Shown: piece after piece, positions 60,310 through 64,000 of the stretch
How the letters are laid out: every line of letters starts with the position of its first letter
How positions within the stretch are numbered: the first letter of the stretch is position 1
From: an uncultured Marinifilum sp.
GTDB lineage: Bacteria > Bacteroidota > Bacteroidia > Bacteroidales > Marinifilaceae
Assembly (NCBI RefSeq): GCF_963677195.1
Contig: NZ_OY781918.1
Location: 1,600,923-1,664,922 of the forward strand
DNA: 64,000 nucleotides
Direction: 5' to 3'
Notes under the pieces: generated by a model
Seen by the model: the letters and a program-made list of their open reading frames with translations, nothing else
Told to the model about the DNA's origin: nothing
Database searches by the model: none
Made by a program: the position numbers and the translations under genes

Positions 60310-62943
60310 TTATTCTTCTATTTTGTGAAGTATCATTTTCTTGGCTTTATCAATTGCTTGCTCAAGTCCTTGTGGATCTTTTCCTCCTGCCGATGCAAAG
60401 AAAGCCTGACCACCGCCTCCACCTTTAATTTCTTTGGCAGCTTCACGAACAATTGCTCCAGCATTTAAATCGTATTCTTTTACCAAATTGTCAGAAATCA
60501 TAATGGTAAGATTTGCTTTACCACCTAAATCTGCTCCCGTAATAAATACTAAATTCTCAACTTCTCCTTTCAACTGAAAAGCAATGTCTTTTAGATCAGA
60601 TGCGCTTTGAACGTTTAATGCTTCAGTAATAAAATTCACATCCTTAATTACCGAGATATTTCCTTTTAAATTGTTTTTAGCAATTTTTAGCTGATCTTTT
60701 CTGAAAACGTCTAAATCTTTTTTAATATCCGAGTTTTCGGAAATTAAATCTGAGATATTTTTAATAAGATTTTTATTTGTCTTAAAAATTCTTTCAATCT
60801 CGCGTAAAGTATTTAGCTTATCGTTAATATATTGTTCAGCTTTATCAGCTGTAATAGCTTCAATTCGTCTAACTCCAGCCGAAATTGCTCCTTCCGAAAT
60901 AATTTTAAACAGACCAATTTGTCCAGTTGCTTTTACGTGAGTACCACCACATAATTCAACCGAATCGTTAAATTTTATTACACGAACCAGATCACCATAT
61001 TTTTCACCAAATAGTGCTATTGCGCCCATGTTAACCGCTTCGGCCATTGGAATGTTGTTTTTTATTTCAATGGCAATATTCTCTCTTATTTTTTTATTTA
61101 CAATAGATTCTATTTTTGCAATTTCCTCTTCGCTAACTTTTTGGAAGTGCGAGAAGTCGAAACGCAAATGATCAGGATTAACCAATGAACCTTTTTGCTC
61201 AACATGTTCGCCTAAAATTTCGCGAAGTGCATGATGCATTAGGTGAGTAGCCGTATGATTATTTGCTGTTAAAGTTCTTTTGCTTTGACTAACAACGGCT
61301 TTAAAACTTGCTGTTGGATCCTTAGGTAATTCTTTTGTAATATGAACAATTAATCCATTCTCTTTTTTTGTATCTATAACAGAGGTTTTTTCCCCATTGG
61401 CTTCCAAGAATCCGGTGTCGCCAACTTGTCCTCCACTTTCACCATAAAAAGGAGTGATATTAAATACCAATTGAAATAGATTTTTTCCTTTACTTGTTAT
61501 TTTCCTGTAGCGGGTAATTCTAATATCGGTTGTAGTGTAATCGTAGCCTACAAACTCTTCTACATCGTCTTTTAATATTTCAACCCAATCTCCTGTATCT
61601 ATGGATGTTGCAGAGCGAGAACGACTTTTTTGAGCTTCCATTTCGGTGTTAAACTCTTTTCTGTTTACTACCAAATCTTGTTCCTTCAAAATCAATTCAG
61701 TTAAATCTAAAGGAAAACCATAAGTATCGTATAGTTCGAATGCCAGTTTACCCGGAATAACTTTATAATTGTCTGCTTTTGTTTTTTCAATAATCTGATC
61801 GAGTAAACGAATACCATTTTCCAAAGTTCTTAAGAAAGAGTTTTCTTCTTCTTTAACTACTTTTTCGATTAAAGTTTGTTGTTTAATTAGCTCAGGAAAA
61901 TGCTGGCCCATTACCTCAATCATAACCGGTATTAATCGGTACATAAAAGGATCTCTAAAACCTAAGAAAGTATATCCGTAACGAACAGCTCTGCGAAGAA
62001 TTCTTCTTATTACATATCCAGCTTTGTTGTTTGAAGGTAGCTGCCCATCGGTAATAGCAAAAGCGATTGTTCTAATATGGTCGGAGATAACACGAAGTGC
62101 AATATCAATTTCTTCATTTTCGCCATAGGTTTTGCCTCCCATTTTTGCAATTTCTTGTATAATAGGTTGGAAAACATCAGTATCGTAGTTCGATGTTTTT
62201 CCCTGCATAGCCATACACAATCTCTCAAAGCCCATTCCTGTATCTACATGCTGATGAGGAAGTGCTTCTAATGAACTATCTGCTTTGCGGTTAAATTGCA
62301 TAAAAACAAGATTCCAAATCTCAATTACCTGTGGGTGATCCATGTTAATTAGATCTTTACCTGCGGTAATTTTTCTTTCTTCATCGCTTCTTAGGTCGAT
62401 ATGGATTTCAGAACATGGTCCACAGGGACCAGTTTCACCCATTTCCCAAAAATTATCTTTTTTATTTCCATTGATAATGTGATCTTCGGGAAGATATTTT
62501 AACCAGTAGCCGGCAGCTTCATTATCACGTTCTAAATTGTCATCTTTACAGCCTTCAAAAACAGAGGCATACAGTCTGTCGGTAGGAAGTTTATATACTT
62601 CGGTTAAAAGCTCCCAGGCCCAGTCGATGGCATCTTTTTTAAAGTAGTCACCAAAAGACCAGTTGCCTAACATTTCGAACATGGTATGGTGATAGGTATC
62701 ATGACCTACCTCTTCTAAATCGTTATGTTTACCCGAAACTCGCAGGCATTTCTGAGAGTTGGTAATTCGACTATATTTAATTGGTGAGTTTCCAAGAAAT
62801 ATGTCTTTGAACTGATTCATCCCTGCATTGGTAAACATTAATGTAGGATCATCTTTTATAACCATCGGTGCCGATGATACAATTTTATGTTGCTTTGAAT
62901 TAAAAAAATCCAGAAATGCTTGTCTGATTTCGCTAGAATTCAT
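60310..62943 (-). CDS. alaS: Alanyl-tRNA synthetase
   Basis: About 877 residues from ATG 62943 ([14 protein letters not shown], the usual AlaS start). A 16-codon extension beginning with TTG at 62991 is not family-like. The catalytic class II domain has [16 protein letters not shown] and [17 protein letters not shown]. The editing domain has [16 protein letters not shown] (HxxxH zinc site) and [13 protein letters not shown]. The C-Ala domain ends [23 protein letters not shown]. It charges tRNA-Ala and clears Ser/Gly mischarging. It is divergent from the M23 peptidase gene. Confidence 0.96.
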   Translation of the reverse strand: MNSSEIRQAFLDFFNSKQHKIVSSAPMVIKDDPTLMFTNAGMNQFKDIFLGNSPIKYSRITNSQKCLRVSGKHNDLEEVGHDTYHHTMFEMLGNWSFGDYFKKDAIDWAWELLTEVYKLPTDRLYASVFEGCKDDNLERDNEAAGYWLKYLPEDHIINGNKKDNFWEMGETGPCGPCSEIHIDLRSDEERKITAGKDLINMDHPQVIEIWNLVFMQFNRKADSSLEALPHQHVDTGMGFERLCMAMQGKTSNYDTDVFQPIIQEIAKMGGKTYGENEEIDIALRVISDHIRTIAFAITDGQLPSNNKAGYVIRRILRRAVRYGYTFLGFRDPFMYRLIPVMIEVMGQHFPELIKQQTLIEKVVKEEENSFLRTLENGIRLLDQIIEKTKADNYKVIPGKLAFELYDTYGFPLDLTELILKEQDLVVNRKEFNTEMEAQKSRSRSATSIDTGDWVEILKDDVEEFVGYDYTTTDIRITRYRKITSKGKNLFQLVFNITPFYGESGGQVGDTGFLEANGEKTSVIDTKKENGLIVHITKELPKDPTASFKAVVSQSKRTLTANNHTATHLMHHALREILGEHVEQKGSLVNPDHLRFDFSHFQKVSEEEIAKIESIVNKKIRENIAIEIKNNIPMAEAVNMGAIALFGEKYGDLVRVIKFNDSVELCGGTHVKATGQIGLFKIISEGAISAGVRRIEAITADKAEQYINDKLNTLREIERIFKTNKNLIKNISDLISENSDIKKDLDVFRKDQLKIAKNNLKGNISVIKDVNFITEALNVQSASDLKDIAFQLKGEVENLVFITGADLGGKANLTIMISDNLVKEYDLNAGAIVREAAKEIKGGGGGQAFFASAGGKDPQGLEQAIDKAKKMILHKIEE

Positions 62944-63073
62944 GAGTCTATTATGTTTTAAATAGATGAGATTTCGATACTTAGCTTGCAAAGTTAGATT
63001 AATTCCTTAATTTTGTTGACTTAATTGAGCAAAAATTTAGGCTTTTTCTATAAAATTAACCTAAAAACATTAC

Positions 63074-64000
63074 ATGGCAAAGACGAAGTATCAGTTTAAC
63101 CCTGAGTCTATTAGCTACGAGAAGGTCGAAGTTAATATAAAGACTCGTTTTATTAAGGCCCTTAAACACATGGCTTCCAGTTCAGTACTGGCGATTGCTA
63201 TGGTTGTAGTTTTATTCTATTTTTTTGGTTCTCCAAAAGAAAGATCTTTGCAGCGCGAGAATCAAAAACTTATTACCCAATATCAGCGATTAAATGCCGA
63301 ATTGGAACAAATTCATACGGTACTTACAGATTTAGAACAAAGAGATGATAATTTGTATCGTGTAATATTCGAAGCAGAACCTATTCATTCAAATATTCGA
63401 AAAGCAGGTGTTGGTGGTGTAAATCGTTACAAGGAGCTCGAGAATATGGAAAATTCGGAGCTTGTTATTTCTACAGCAAAAAAACTCGATCAGGTAGCAA
63501 AATCATTATATGTTCAAACCAAATCCTACGACGATGTAGAAATAATGGTTAAGAATAAGTTTAAAATGTTATCGGCTATTCCTGCAATAATGCCTTTGGC
63601 AATTAAAGATTTTGGACGCATATCGGCAGGATATGGTTGGAGAATTCACCCAATTTATAAAACAAAAAAGTTTCATGATGGGATGGATTTTACCGGAAAA
63701 GTAGGAACACCAATATACGCTACTGGCGATGGAGTAGTAAAGCAAGCAAGAAAAGAAAGAGGTTACGGGAAAAAAATTGTAATCGACCATGGTTATGGAT
63801 ATACTACCTTATATGCTCACTTAAGTAATTATAGAGTTAAAAAAGGACAAAAAGTAAAAAGAGGTGAAATTATCGGAGAATTGGGAAATACAGGTATTTC
63901 AACGGGGCCTCATTTGCATTACGAGGTAAGAAAAAATCGGAAAACATTAAATCCGATAAATTATTATTTTAACGATATTACTTCCGATGAGTACGATAGT
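63074..64000 (+). CDS. M23 family metallopeptidase, partial (C-terminus beyond window)
   Basis: At least 309 residues, open at the window edge. A basic cytoplasmic N-terminus is followed by one membrane helix (VLAIAMVVVLFYFFGSP), a coiled coil (about 58-95, LQRENQKLITQYQRLNAELEQIH) and a LytM domain. The zinc ligands are in KKFHDGMDFTG (H-x3-D) and GPHLHYEVRKN (H-x-H), so the enzyme looks active. It would cut peptidoglycan cross-links in the periplasm. This membrane-anchored coiled-coil/LytM plan is common in Bacteroidota cell-shape or division-linked endopeptidases. Confidence 0.9.
   Translation, partial: MAKTKYQFNPESISYEKVEVNIKTRFIKALKHMASSSVLAIAMVVVLFYFFGSPKERSLQRENQKLITQYQRLNAELEQIHTVLTDLEQRDDNLYRVIFEAEPIHSNIRKAGVGGVNRYKELENMENSELVISTAKKLDQVAKSLYVQTKSYDDVEIMVKNKFKMLSAIPAIMPLAIKDFGRISAGYGWRIHPIYKTKKFHDGMDFTGKVGTPIYATGDGVVKQARKERGYGKKIVIDHGYGYTTLYAHLSNYRVKKGQKVKRGEIIGELGNTGISTGPHLHYEVRKNRKTLNPINYYFNDITSDEYDS

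Noticed and set aside
62944..62991. 16-codon N-terminal extension of AlaS
   Set aside because: It begins with TTG and is not AlaS-like; [14 protein letters not shown] at 62943 is the usual start.
1..64000. tRNA, rRNA, CRISPR array or prophage
   Set aside because: No cloverleaf-like, ribosomal, regularly spaced repeat or phage structural-gene signal was noticed; tRNA detection by eye is weak, so a small one could be missed.

Overview
This 64 kb window comes from the chromosome of an AT-rich Bacteroidota, most likely a marine, facultatively anaerobic member of the Marinilabiliales/Marinifilaceae type. The phylum call rests on a type IX secretion plug protein, a PorP/SprF protein next to a gliding-motility C-terminal-domain protein, fused CcsBA cytochrome synthase, LytS/LytTR signalling, PD40/OmpA proteins, and promoters of the TTTG-N19-TAnnTTTG kind. 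The genus is inference only. No rRNA, tRNA or CRISPR array was recognised.

Layout. 1-2.1 kb: the end of a probable surface-polysaccharide locus (partial GNAT plus twin beta-propeller glycosidase-like proteins). 2.3-5.9 kb: a barrel protein, a membrane class III nucleotide cyclase, a nitroreductase and a carboxypeptidase-regulatory-domain protein. 5.9-11.3 kb: proline catabolism (proline dehydrogenase and P5C dehydrogenase) around OmpH, a family 2 glycosyltransferase and a DivIC/FtsB-like protein. 11.6-14.3 kb: a repeat-bearing lipoprotein followed by a LytS/LytTR two-component pair. 14.3-17.1 kb: biotin synthase with a small upstream gene, and the T9SS plug. 17.3-25.0 kb: the six-gene Na+-NQR operon, its flavin transferase ApbE, and on the opposite strand two small paralogous membrane proteins, one Cys-rich and NqrM-like. 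25.2-31.7 kb: a fused E1 alpha/beta 2-oxoacid dehydrogenase, a GNAT, an NhaC antiporter and YqgE, with two terminator-bearing gene-free stretches that may encode related small RNAs. 31.7-39.2 kb: a tight eight-gene minus-strand run (aminotransferase, HAD phosphatase, rhomboid, OmpA/PD40, PorP/SprF, CTD protein, HolA, AMP nucleosidase). 39.3-49.3 kb: an orphan HsdR-N nuclease domain protein, a 1002-aa TPR/PD40/SPOR-like repeat protein, E2 acyltransferase, RecR, a sodium:solute symporter, ChaN, FKBP and cupin. 49.3-60.2 kb: a fused CcsBA, then a nitrite-ammonification cluster (porin, NrfH, NrfA, split ResB and CcsA). 60.3 kb to the end: AlaS and a partial M23 peptidase.

How they fit. NQR provides a sodium gradient that the NhaC-type antiporter and the sodium:solute symporter can use or adjust. 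ApbE would flavinylate NqrB and NqrC. NrfHA would drain quinol electrons to nitrite, and the split ResB/CcsA pair is well placed to load the unusual CXXCK heme of NrfA.

The clearest mobile event is a complete 1469-bp insertion sequence (53408-54876). It has 26-bp imperfect inverted repeats and an exact 8-bp target duplication, and it sits in the outer-membrane porin gene at the head of the nrf cluster. Both porin halves remain in frame, so the insertion looks recent. Its transposase is split into two frames that meet at UUU UAA, which fits a +1 frameshift.
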